From contig JALHSX010000035.1 of assembly GCA_022865445.1 (NCBI GenBank), forward strand, positions 1-19,521: DNA of 19,521 bases. The letters run 5' to 3'. Within the stretch, counting starts at the first letter, position 1. Every line of letters starts with the position of its first letter. A program made the translations under genes and the position numbers. This document shows positions 1 to 7,099 of this stretch, piece after piece. The notes below the pieces were generated by a model that had not been told where the DNA came from, did no database searches, and saw only the letters and a program-made list of their open reading frames with translations. The stretch comes from Thermoplasmata archaeon (lineage in GTDB: Archaea > Thermoplasmatota > Thermoplasmata > UBA10834).

Positions 1-1191
1 GAGGTAGAAATCGAAGGACTCGAGATTGAGGTTGTTCTCCCGCATCTGCTCTACGAGGACGTTGTAGCGGTGTTCCCTCTGTCCTCCCGAGACTATCTCC
101 TGCCCTTTGTAGTCCAAATCGAAATAGCCCGTGGTCTCTGGATCCTCGTCCGACCGTTTGGCGTAAAAAGTGCCTCTCTTGAGAGCGGTTGGAAACTCGG
201 TGATGAAATAAAGTTCACAATTCTTCTCGCGCTTCATGGCCTCTCCGAGGGCCTTCTCGCCCTCCGTTCCGAGGTCATCGCCGTGTTCGATCCTAAGGCC
301 GGAAGCCTTGACAATCTCGACCGCCTCCTTGTATTTCACGCGCGGGAAGGGGGTCATCGGCCGCTCGATCTTGACTCCCAGCTTCTGGAGCTCATCCTGC
401 GCGCGGTCGCGCACGTGTTCCAGGCTGCTGACAACGATTCCTTCGGCTACCGCCATCACGTCCTCGGATGACTCTATGAACGCCATCTCCACATCGAGCG
501 AGATGAACTCGGCTATATGCCTGATCGTGTCCGATGCCTCTGCCCTGTAGGCGTGGGCGATCTCGTAGATGCGGTCAAGGCCAGTCGCCATGAGGTTCTG
601 TTTGTACAGTTGTGGGCTCTGGGCAAGATAAGCGCTTCTGTCAAAGTACTTGATCGGGAAGAGTGTCGAGCCGCCCTCCGCGCCCGCCGCAACGATCTTC
701 GGGGTACTGACTTCGACGAATCCCTCGGACACGAGGAACCCTCGAATCCCCTCGATCGCCTTCGCTTCGATCTGGAATATCGCTCTGATCCCCTCCTTCC
801 TCAGATCCAGGAAGCGATTGTTCAGGCGAGTGTCAAGATCTGCCCCGACCTTGTCAATGACCCCGAGCGGCAACGGCGTTTCCGCCTTGTTCAACAGAAC
901 TATGTTGTCGGGAAGTACCTCGAAGCCCGCCCTGGCCTCCTTGCTTTCCTTGACCGTGCCAGTCACAAGGAGAACAGACTCCCGTGACAGTGAAGCGACA
1001 AGGTCGAAGAGTTCCTTGCTCCTCTTCTTCAGAGTCGTGACTTGTATGACCCCGTCTCTGTCACGCAGCTGCAAGAAGGAGATGCCGCCCAGGTTCCTCA
1101 GATCCTGGACCCAACCGCCCACCGTGACCTGCTGGCCGAAGAGGGCCGACGTGATCTCCTTCGAGTATGTGATGTGTTGCCATTGCGGCAA
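1..1191 (-). CDS. aspS: Aspartyl-tRNA synthetase, archaeal type, C-terminus cut by window edge
   Basis: Charges tRNA-Asp (possibly also tRNA-Asn) with aspartate in the cytoplasm. I translated the minus strand by eye: 397 codons remain open to base 1. The N-terminal OB-fold anticodon-binding domain is clear (VTVGGWV near residue 22, LRNLGG, LQLRDRDGVIQVT), followed by the class II core with the conserved SPQLYKQ segment, motif 2 (YRAEASDTIRHIAEF) and the SGGQREHR segment before the edge. Motif 3 and roughly the last 40 residues of a usual 430-440 aa archaeal enzyme lie outside. The start is TTG at 1191: the conserved N-terminus (HITYSKEIT) begins just after it, an in-frame TAG lies upstream, no ATG is in frame, and an AGGTG ribosome site (1199-1203) sits 7 nt before it. 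At the two positions known to separate tRNA-Asp-specific from relaxed enzymes it has Gln29 and Arg87. Divergent from the antiporter gene. Confidence 0.95.
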   Translation of the reverse strand, partial: MPQWQHITYSKEITSALFGQQVTVGGWVQDLRNLGGISFLQLRDRDGVIQVTTLKKRSKELFDLVASLSRESVLLVTGTVKESKEARAGFEVLPDNIVLLNKAETPLPLGVIDKVGADLDTRLNNRFLDLRKEGIRAIFQIEAKAIEGIRGFLVSEGFVEVSTPKIVAAGAEGGSTLFPIKYFDRSAYLAQSPQLYKQNLMATGLDRIYEIAHAYRAEASDTIRHIAEFISLDVEMAFIESSEDVMAVAEGIVVSSLEHVRDRAQDELQKLGVKIERPMTPFPRVKYKEAVEIVKASGLRIEHGDDLGTEGEKALGEAMKREKNCELYFITEFPTALKRGTFYAKRSDEDPETTGYFDLDYKGQEIVSGGQREHRYNVLVEQMRENNLNLESFDFYL

Positions 1192-1226
1192 GAAACTACA
1201 CCTGTCCTGCGTAACCTAGTGGAGGG

Positions 1227-1232
1227 TAATAA
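1227..1232 (-). promoter_or_regulatory. Putative TATA box of aspS
   Basis: TTATTA on the minus strand, with a TSS expected about 25 nt downstream near 1203, giving a leader of about 12 nt before the TTG start. Called from position and AT content only. Confidence 0.35.
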
Positions 1233-1325
1233 CTGTTTCTCGGACCCGGAACGCGCCCCTCGCATCCCTGCGAAAGTTAATCTCGGCGTAAGGCCAATCC
1301 CTCACAACCCGAGGACAGTGCCCCC

Positions 1326-2594
1326 ATGGATCTTATGCTACTCGTCTATGTACTTCTCATCATTGCATTCGCCAAGGCGCTTGGTGAGGCGGTATCTCGG
1401 ATCAACCAGCCGCCTATCGTGGGTGAGCTTCTCGCTGGGATCGTGCTTGGGCCGTTCATCCTTGGGAGGCTCTTCGTGGGTTTGCACGATATGTGGGAAC
1501 CCGGGTCGAGGAGCACATTCATGGGACAGCTCGCGGACCTGGGGATGCTGTTCTTGATGCTATATGTCGGTCTCGAGTTCTCTCCCAAGCTGATCAAGGC
1601 ATCCTCTTGGCTTGGCACCAGCATCGCGGCCGTCGGGATTGCCGTTCCAGCGGTGTTGGGAGTCGTGGTCGGATTAGCCTTCGACCTTGACGGCCTGACC
1701 CTCGCATTCATGGCGGTCGCAATGGCCGTAACAGCTCTGCCCGTCACCATCAGGATCCTCAAGGATATGGACGTCATCGGCACGAGGACCAGCGGCACCA
1801 TAGTCAGCGCCGCGTTGATCACCGACATCCTGCTTCTGCTCGTTCTCGCGATCATCATCGGGGCGTGGGAGGGCTCGGCGACATGGTCCACTGCAGTCTA
1901 CATCGCAGTTGGTTTCGCGTTGTTCTTCGTTTTCGCGCTGCTCGTCGGCCGTTTGATCGTGCCGCACCTTTACAGGCTCTTGAGATGGATGCGGACTGGC
2001 GAGGCGGCGTTCGCGGTGGCCGTCGGCATGGCGATGCTGTTCGCCATCGCTGCAGAACGGGTAGGTCTTCCAGGAGTCATCGGTGCGTTCATAGCCGGTC
2101 TCCTATTGCGTGAGACAGGCAGGGGCCTCAAGGTGTGGACGAGGGTTGAGGGGATACTGTCCGGAGTCACGCTTGGGTTCCTCGCCCCGATATTCTTCGT
2201 CTTGATCGGATTCTCGGTCAAGTTCGAGCTCGTGGCGGAGCATCTTCTGCTTTTCGTCGCAATCCTTCTGGTCGCATTGGTGGGGAAGGTAGGAGGCACT
2301 TTCTTGGTAGCCAAGCTAGGCGGTTTGAGCACCAACGAGTCCATGGCCATCGGTTCGATGATGATGGGAAAAGGCGCGATGGAGCTTGTCTTCGCCCAGA
2401 TCGCTCTCGAGGTCGGACTGTTCGCCGGAAGGGAGTACTTGTTCTCCTTGCTCGTCCTCATGGCGTTCATATCCACAATCCTTGCGCCAGTGTTCTTCAA
2501 GCTCTACTACAACAGGGGCGTGGTCGCAGGGGAGATATCAACGCAGAGACCGGTGATGCATGAGGCCTATGGGGACATTGGCTTGTCTCCCTAA
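1326..2594 (+). CDS. CPA2-family cation:proton antiporter (Kef/Nap type, no RCK domain)
   Basis: Integral membrane antiporter expected to exchange Na+ or K+ for protons. The 422 aa protein is almost wholly hydrophobic with about 12 membrane segments. Family hallmarks are QPPIVGELLAGIVLGP near residues 28-43, LGMLFLMLYVGLEF at 72-85, the ion-site helix at 160-175, and GFLAPIFFVLIGFSVKF near 284-300. In the ion-site helix the usual Asp-Asp, Asn-Asp or Gln-Asp pair reads Thr166-Asp167. There is no cytosolic RCK/TrkA-N nucleotide-binding domain, so this is not a full-length KefB/KefC-like protein. The ATG at 1326 is the first in frame and starts directly with the first helix. The gene is divergent from aspS and convergent with the EamA gene (13 nt apart). 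Ion specificity cannot be read from sequence. Confidence 0.9.
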   Translation: MDLMLLVYVLLIIAFAKALGEAVSRINQPPIVGELLAGIVLGPFILGRLFVGLHDMWEPGSRSTFMGQLADLGMLFLMLYVGLEFSPKLIKASSWLGTSIAAVGIAVPAVLGVVVGLAFDLDGLTLAFMAVAMAVTALPVTIRILKDMDVIGTRTSGTIVSAALITDILLLLVLAIIIGAWEGSATWSTAVYIAVGFALFFVFALLVGRLIVPHLYRLLRWMRTGEAAFAVAVGMAMLFAIAAERVGLPGVIGAFIAGLLLRETGRGLKVWTRVEGILSGVTLGFLAPIFFVLIGFSVKFELVAEHLLLFVAILLVALVGKVGGTFLVAKLGGLSTNESMAIGSMMMGKGAMELVFAQIALEVGLFAGREYLFSLLVLMAFISTILAPVFFKLYYNRGVVAGEISTQRPVMHEAYGDIGLSP

Positions 2595-2607
2595 ACCGGA
2601 AAGGGTC

Positions 2608-3507
2608 TCAGGCGGGCTCGCGACCTTTCCTGTTGGCGATCGCGATCCCTGCCACGATGATCAGGCCACAGAACGCCGTCCAAGTGGCGACTCCCTCGCC
2701 TCGTATGGCCCACGCGAACAGAGACGCGAACACTGGCATGAGATATATGAAGAACGCCATCCGCGAGACCTCCTCGTGTTCGAGGGAGCTGAGATAGAGT
2801 ACCGATGACACCCCAGCGCATAGGAATCCTAGCACAGCGATGTTCAGGATGGAGTGTTGGTTGAATTCCATCCTCAGTCCCTGCTCGAAGGGAACGGCAA
2901 TCCCAAGAAGGACAGTTCCGAACAGCAGGGACAGTCCGATGACTAGCACAGGCGGGTTCCTGGCAATCATGTTCTTGGCTGAGACCCAGGCAAGGCCGTA
3001 GGAAGTCGCAGATATCAGGATGAGAACGTTGCTGACGAAATCCTGATTCTTGAAAGAGATCCCTCCGCTGGCGACAAGCAGTATCGTCCCGGCCAAGGCG
3101 ACAACGGTCCCGAGCGTCTTCATCCTAGTAAGTCCCTCTTTCAGCAGCAGGACGGCGAAGACCAGGGTCATCACGGGACCAGATGATTGGATGACGGATG
3201 CGATCGAAGATGTCCCGTGCTGGAGGCCCAAGTTCTGCGCCACATTGGGTATTGCGACATATAGAATCCCAAGGATGAGCAGTGGTTTCCATTCGGCCTT
3301 GGTTGTCTGAACTATCCTCGCCCACGGATACTTGATGCTGATGACCACTAGCATGAGCGCCGATGCCAGGAGGAATCGGACAAAGCCCAGCAGGACAGGA
3401 GAGAAATCGACAAGTCCTTCCTGGATGAGAGGAAAAGCCAGTCCCCACAATGCCACAGCTGAGATGGCCGATGCAGACGTCATCAACGCACTCTTAGGCA
3501 GGGACAT
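2608..3507 (-). CDS. EamA/DMT-family transporter (RhaT/YdcZ-like drug/metabolite permease)
   Basis: Predicted metabolite or drug exporter of the inner membrane. The 299 aa length and about ten hydrophobic segments in two internally repeated halves match the EamA pair architecture: the first repeat starts at ISAVALWGLAFPLIQEGL, and the second, near residue 165, begins LILISATSYGLAWVSAKNMI. The short basic C-terminus (NRKGREPA) is typical. Two starts are possible: ATG at 3507, with GAGAGG directly abutting it, or ATG at 3483 (MTSASAIS), which begins right at the first helix; I keep the longer form. Convergent with the antiporter. The substrate is unknown, and nothing in the neighbourhood indicates it. 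Confidence 0.88.
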   Translation of the reverse strand: MSLPKSALMTSASAISAVALWGLAFPLIQEGLVDFSPVLLGFVRFLLASALMLVVISIKYPWARIVQTTKAEWKPLLILGILYVAIPNVAQNLGLQHGTSSIASVIQSSGPVMTLVFAVLLLKEGLTRMKTLGTVVALAGTILLVASGGISFKNQDFVSNVLILISATSYGLAWVSAKNMIARNPPVLVIGLSLLFGTVLLGIAVPFEQGLRMEFNQHSILNIAVLGFLCAGVSSVLYLSSLEHEEVSRMAFFIYLMPVFASLFAWAIRGEGVATWTAFCGLIIVAGIAIANRKGREPA

Positions 3508-3559
3508 CCTCTCTGGGCCATGACGACCTAGGATTTGAGTCTTCTTAGGGCGTCACCAA

Positions 3560-4975
3560 TCAATTGCTCGAGTTGTCCTTGGGTTGCCTCTTCTTGGTCA
3601 GGATCTCGAGCCTCCTGCCTTCGTCATACAGAGATCTGACAGCCTTCGCCGCTCTCATCGCTGACGGGTAAACCGGAATGTTCTTGACCCTGAGCTCCTG
3701 AACGACCTCATCCACTTCGGGCCCACCCACCCAGCACGCGACTATGGGCTTCTTGAGGTTCCTCTTCTCCTCGACGAGCTTGATCACGGCCCCGACATAT
3801 TCTCTTGGTCTGGCGATCCCTGCATGGACGCATGTCATGATCAGAGCGTCAACGTTCGGATCAGAGAGCATTATGCTTCCGGTAGCGTGGTATCTGTGGA
3901 ACCTTGCATCTCCGGCGACGTCCAACGGGTTGCGCGCGGTCGTGATCGAGGGGAGATGCGGCAGCAATGCCTCGACCGTCTTCTTCGCGAGATTGGGCAC
4001 TTTGAGACCTATGGACTCGCACCAGTCAGCTATCATGATGCCCGCTCCTCCGCCGTTCGATATTATCCCGACCTTGTTGCTGAGAGTCGGCGGCTGATAG
4101 GCCAATGCGCGGGCGAAATCGAAGAGTTCTATCACATCGTACGCTCTTTGGATATGCACCTGCTTGAATGCAGAATCGTACACCGCGTCGGAGCCGCTCA
4201 AGGACCCAGTATGTGTCGAAGCGGCGGCCGAACCTGCTGGCGTCCTTCCCGCTTTGATTGCCACGATCGGTTTCTGACATCTGCGCGCAGAGTCCAGGAA
4301 CTTCTTGCCGTCCTTGATCCCCTCGATGTACATCGCTATGACCTTCGTCGACGGGTCGTTGTCCAGGTAGTCAATGAGGTCAGCGTCGTCGACGTCAGCC
4401 TTGTTGCCAACGCTGATCACTCTCGAGAGACCGATGTGCTCCCCGTTGGCGTAGTAGATCATGCCGATGCAAAGCGCACCGCTCTGGCTGATGAGGGCGA
4501 TCTCGCCCGGCCTCGGCATTCCGAAGACGAACGCCGCATCCAGGTTGTCGATCGGGTCCTTGTATCCAAGGGTGTTTGGACCGATGAGTCTCATGCCGCC
4601 TTTCCGGGCGATCTGAAGGACCTCTTCCTCGAGCAGCTTTCCCTTCTCGCCTGTCTCACCGAACCCCGATGAGATCACGATCACGCCCTTCACTTTCTTC
4701 TTCGCGCACTCGGTCATGACCTTCGGCACGAACTCGGCGGGGACCGCGATGATCGCGAGATCGATGTCGTCCTTCACCGCTAGCACGCTGGGCTGTGTCT
4801 TCAGGCCCATTATCATCGGCGTTTCCGGGTTGATGGGGTAGACCTTACCTGTGTAGCCTTGGACGAGTATGTTCTGAAGAATCTCGTATCCGATCTTCAT
4901 AGGGCTTCGGGAGGCACCGATGACAGCAATTGACTTCGGCGAGAATATGGGTTTCAGGTCTTCAACGGTTCCCAT
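3560..4975 (-). CDS. ADP-forming acyl-CoA (acetyl-CoA) synthetase, alpha subunit
   Basis: Catalyses acyl-CoA + ADP + Pi to acid + CoA + ATP together with an ATP-grasp beta subunit; in archaea this is the energy-conserving acetate- or aryl-acid-forming step. The 471 aa protein has an N-terminal CoA-binding Rossmann domain (FSPKSIAVIGAS at 11-22, VYPINP at 45-50) followed by two succinyl-CoA-ligase-like domains (ISQSGALCIGMI at 162-173). The phospho-histidine motif THTGSLSGSD puts the catalytic His at 255, close to the known archaeal position. Length matches stand-alone alpha subunits (about 460 aa), so the beta ATP-grasp half is not fused, and no beta gene occurs in this window. ATG at 4975 follows a TATA-like TTAAAC by about 40 nt. 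Substrate (acetyl, aryl, other) cannot be decided. Confidence 0.88.
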   Translation of the reverse strand: MGTVEDLKPIFSPKSIAVIGASRSPMKIGYEILQNILVQGYTGKVYPINPETPMIMGLKTQPSVLAVKDDIDLAIIAVPAEFVPKVMTECAKKKVKGVIVISSGFGETGEKGKLLEEEVLQIARKGGMRLIGPNTLGYKDPIDNLDAAFVFGMPRPGEIALISQSGALCIGMIYYANGEHIGLSRVISVGNKADVDDADLIDYLDNDPSTKVIAMYIEGIKDGKKFLDSARRCQKPIVAIKAGRTPAGSAAASTHTGSLSGSDAVYDSAFKQVHIQRAYDVIELFDFARALAYQPPTLSNKVGIISNGGGAGIMIADWCESIGLKVPNLAKKTVEALLPHLPSITTARNPLDVAGDARFHRYHATGSIMLSDPNVDALIMTCVHAGIARPREYVGAVIKLVEEKRNLKKPIVACWVGGPEVDEVVQELRVKNIPVYPSAMRAAKAVRSLYDEGRRLEILTKKRQPKDNSSN

Positions 4976-5013
4976 GAGTATTTCACTCGCGGTCGGAAAA
5001 GAGCCCTATGCTC

Positions 5014-5021
5014 GTTTAAGC
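5014..5021 (-). promoter_or_regulatory. Putative TATA box of the acyl-CoA synthetase alpha gene
   Basis: GCTTAAAC on the minus strand. The expected TSS near 4990 would give a leader of about 15 nt before the ATG at 4975. It lies in the 240-nt divergent region (4976-5215) shared with the FBP aldolase/phosphatase gene; I see no other feature there beyond the two promoters. Confidence 0.4.
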
Positions 5022-5143
5022 CTTTCCACAGAACACTGTATCGTGTCAAGAACCATCGACAGCGCTCATCCTGTCGTTCATAGCTTCTTGGTGCTGGTCG
5101 GTACGCCAGACATTTCTTGCCTCTTCAAGATGTTCGGAAACGG

Positions 5144-5151
5144 TTATTATA
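5144..5151 (+). promoter_or_regulatory. TATA box of the FBP aldolase/phosphatase - TIM operon
   Basis: TTATTATA in otherwise GC-rich sequence, preceded by a purine-rich AAACGG that could be a BRE. The TSS is expected near 5175, giving a leader of about 40 nt that holds the strong Shine-Dalgarno GGAGG at 5203-5207, 8 nt before the ATG at 5216. Confidence 0.6.
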
Positions 5152-5215
5152 TGGTAAGAGTCTTATCAGCCGCATCAAGATCAGTTCCGATCTACCACTC
5201 ACGGAGGAAACTGAA

Positions 5216-6349
5216 ATGCCAGAAAAAGTGACAGTATCACTTATCAAAGCGGACGTTGGATCGATCGCCGGGCACTCGAGGCCGCACCCGAGGATGATGG
5301 AGGTCGCCTCCGAGATGCTCGGGAAGGCCGTCAGGGATGGCCTCCTGAACGACTACTACGTCACGAGATGCGGAGACGACATGCAGCTTCTGATGACTCA
5401 CAGGAAGGGCGAGAATAACAGGGAGGTCCATGAGCTAGCATGGAACGCGTTCATGGCCGCCGCGAACGAAGCGAAGAAGATGCACTTGTATGCCGCGGGG
5501 CAGGACCTGCTTTCCGATGCCTTCTCTGGGAATGTGAGAGGGCAAGGCCCAGGAGCGGCAGAGATGGAGTTCGAGGAGAGACCCACCGAACCTATGCTTG
5601 TGTTCATGGCCGACAAGTGCGGCCCATCCGCCTATTCGCTTCCGATATCGAAGATCTTCATGGACCCGTTCACTACTACCGGCCTCGTGATAGATCCCAG
5701 AGCCCACCTCGGCTACGATATCGAGATTGTGGACGTCGTCGACCACAAGAAGGTCTTGATGAGTTCCCCCGCCGAGCTCTATGACATTCTGGCCCTTCTT
5801 GGAGACACGACCAGATATGCGGTCAAGCGGGTCATCCACCGTTCGGTCGGCATAGCAGCAGTCGTCTCGACCGAGAAGCTGAACATCCTCGCTGGCAAGT
5901 ATGTTGGAAAGGACGACCCCGTGATGTTGGTCAGGTGCCAATCAGGCCTTCCCGCAGTCGGAGAGGTCCTCCAGCCTTTCGCATTCCCGCAGTTGGTGGC
6001 CGGCTGGATGCGCGGTTCTCACTATGGCGCGTGGTACCCCTGCGCCGTCGATCAGTCCGACCCGACCTACCACGATGGTCCGCCGCGGGTCTGCTCCCTC
6101 GGAATCCAGATTACGAACGGTAAGATACAAGGTTGCGAAGCGCCGGGCTCGAAACCGGGAGACCACAAACCGATAGACTACTTCGCGGGTAGAGAGTGGG
6201 ACATTGTGAGGAACAAGGCCATGGAGATATCGATCTACATGAGAGGGCACGGTCCATTCATGCCAGGCATCGTGTCCCCAGAGGAACTGGAGTACACCAC
6301 TCGCCCGGACATATTGAAGAAATTAGAGCCGAGGATGCAGCCTCTGTGA
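5216..6349 (+). CDS. fbp: Bifunctional fructose-1,6-bisphosphate aldolase/phosphatase (archaeal type V)
   Basis: Condenses DHAP with glyceraldehyde 3-phosphate and dephosphorylates the product to fructose 6-phosphate, making gluconeogenesis irreversible; cytoplasmic, Mg2+ dependent. With the start at 5216 the protein has 377 aa, within the family range. The N-terminal metal-binding segment ADVGSIAGHSRPHP (12-25) is intact. The Schiff-base Lys and assisting Tyr appear as Tyr229-Val-Gly-Lys232, the same numbering as in the characterised Sulfolobus enzyme. The downstream GSHYGAWYPC segment (near 269-278) is also conserved. The start is chosen by GGAGG at 5203-5207 and by family alignment (MPEKVTVSLIKADVG); an in-frame ATG at 5117 would add 33 poorly coding residues and lies upstream of the TATA box. 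It is followed after 14 nt by the TIM gene, its substrate supplier. Confidence 0.96.
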   Translation: MPEKVTVSLIKADVGSIAGHSRPHPRMMEVASEMLGKAVRDGLLNDYYVTRCGDDMQLLMTHRKGENNREVHELAWNAFMAAANEAKKMHLYAAGQDLLSDAFSGNVRGQGPGAAEMEFEERPTEPMLVFMADKCGPSAYSLPISKIFMDPFTTTGLVIDPRAHLGYDIEIVDVVDHKKVLMSSPAELYDILALLGDTTRYAVKRVIHRSVGIAAVVSTEKLNILAGKYVGKDDPVMLVRCQSGLPAVGEVLQPFAFPQLVAGWMRGSHYGAWYPCAVDQSDPTYHDGPPRVCSLGIQITNGKIQGCEAPGSKPGDHKPIDYFAGREWDIVRNKAMEISIYMRGHGPFMPGIVSPEELEYTTRPDILKKLEPRMQPL

Positions 6350-6363
6350 CGAGGTCGTGAACT

Positions 6364-7044
6364 TTGCCCATCCGAAAACCAGTGATCGTGGTCAACTTCA
6401 AGACATACCCCGAAGCGAGCGGCCCGGGAGCACTTGCTCTTGCGAAGCTCTGCGCTCAGATATCATCTGAGACCGGGGCACAATTGATTGTGGCACCCCC
6501 GATGCTTGACCTCGCCATCGTGGCATCGGCGGTGAAGATACCGGTCTACGCGCAGCATGTCGACAGCGTGCAATCAGGCAGCACAACTGGACACGTCACG
6601 GTCGAGAACGCGAAAGCCTCTGGCGCGCTGGGAACCCTCGTGAACCATTCGGAGAGGAGGATCAAGATATCCGAGATCCATGAGATCATCGACAGGTCTA
6701 GGAGAGCCGGTCTCGCGACCATAGTCTGCACCAACAACCTCGCTGTGAGCAGGGCTTGTGCGGCCATGGAACCCGATTTCGTCGCGATCGAACCTCCTGA
6801 GCTCATAGGCGGGGACGTGTCTGTCACGACTGCAAACCCGAAAATAATCGCTGACACCGTGTTGGCGATCAAAGGGATCAGCAAGTCCGTTGGCGTGCTC
6901 TGCGGTGCGGGAGTCAAGAACGGTCACGACGTCGCCAAAGCGCTCGAGCTAGGGACCGATGGCGTCCTTCTGGCAAGTGGAGTCGTCAAGGCTAAGGACC
7001 GCAGGGCAGTCCTGCTGGACCTGGTCTCCGGCCTCAAGGGCTGA
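6364..7044 (+). CDS. tpiA: Triosephosphate isomerase, archaeal type
   Basis: Interconverts DHAP and glyceraldehyde 3-phosphate, the two substrates of the preceding enzyme. The 226 aa length is that of archaeal TIMs (bacterial ones are about 250). Catalytic residues are visible: Asn11 and Lys13 in VNFKTY, His95 in VNHSERR, Glu143 in AIEPPELIGG; the C-terminal phosphate-binding loops GAGVKNG and GVLLASGVVKA are present. The start is TTG at 6364, supported by GAGGT at 6351-6355 with 8 nt spacing and by the conserved beginning PVIVVNFK; no in-frame ATG would retain Asn11. The Shine-Dalgarno starts 2 nt after the stop of the upstream gene, so the two are almost certainly one operon. Confidence 0.96.
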   Translation: MPIRKPVIVVNFKTYPEASGPGALALAKLCAQISSETGAQLIVAPPMLDLAIVASAVKIPVYAQHVDSVQSGSTTGHVTVENAKASGALGTLVNHSERRIKISEIHEIIDRSRRAGLATIVCTNNLAVSRACAAMEPDFVAIEPPELIGGDVSVTTANPKIIADTVLAIKGISKSVGVLCGAGVKNGHDVAKALELGTDGVLLASGVVKAKDRRAVLLDLVSGLKG

Positions 7045-7099
7045 GGAAGCCTACTTGTAGCGCACTCAGTCTTCTCCCCTCGGTTATCTCAGCTGGTCG

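Noticed and set aside
70..987. Several open frames of 100-190 codons on the plus strand
   Set aside because: All are antisense to aspS, whose minus-strand translation shows conserved class II synthetase motifs.
3824..4672. A 282-codon open frame on the plus strand inside the acyl-CoA synthetase alpha gene
   Set aside because: It is antisense to a clearly conserved gene, has no family-like motif and is explained by high GC content and codon bias of the real gene.
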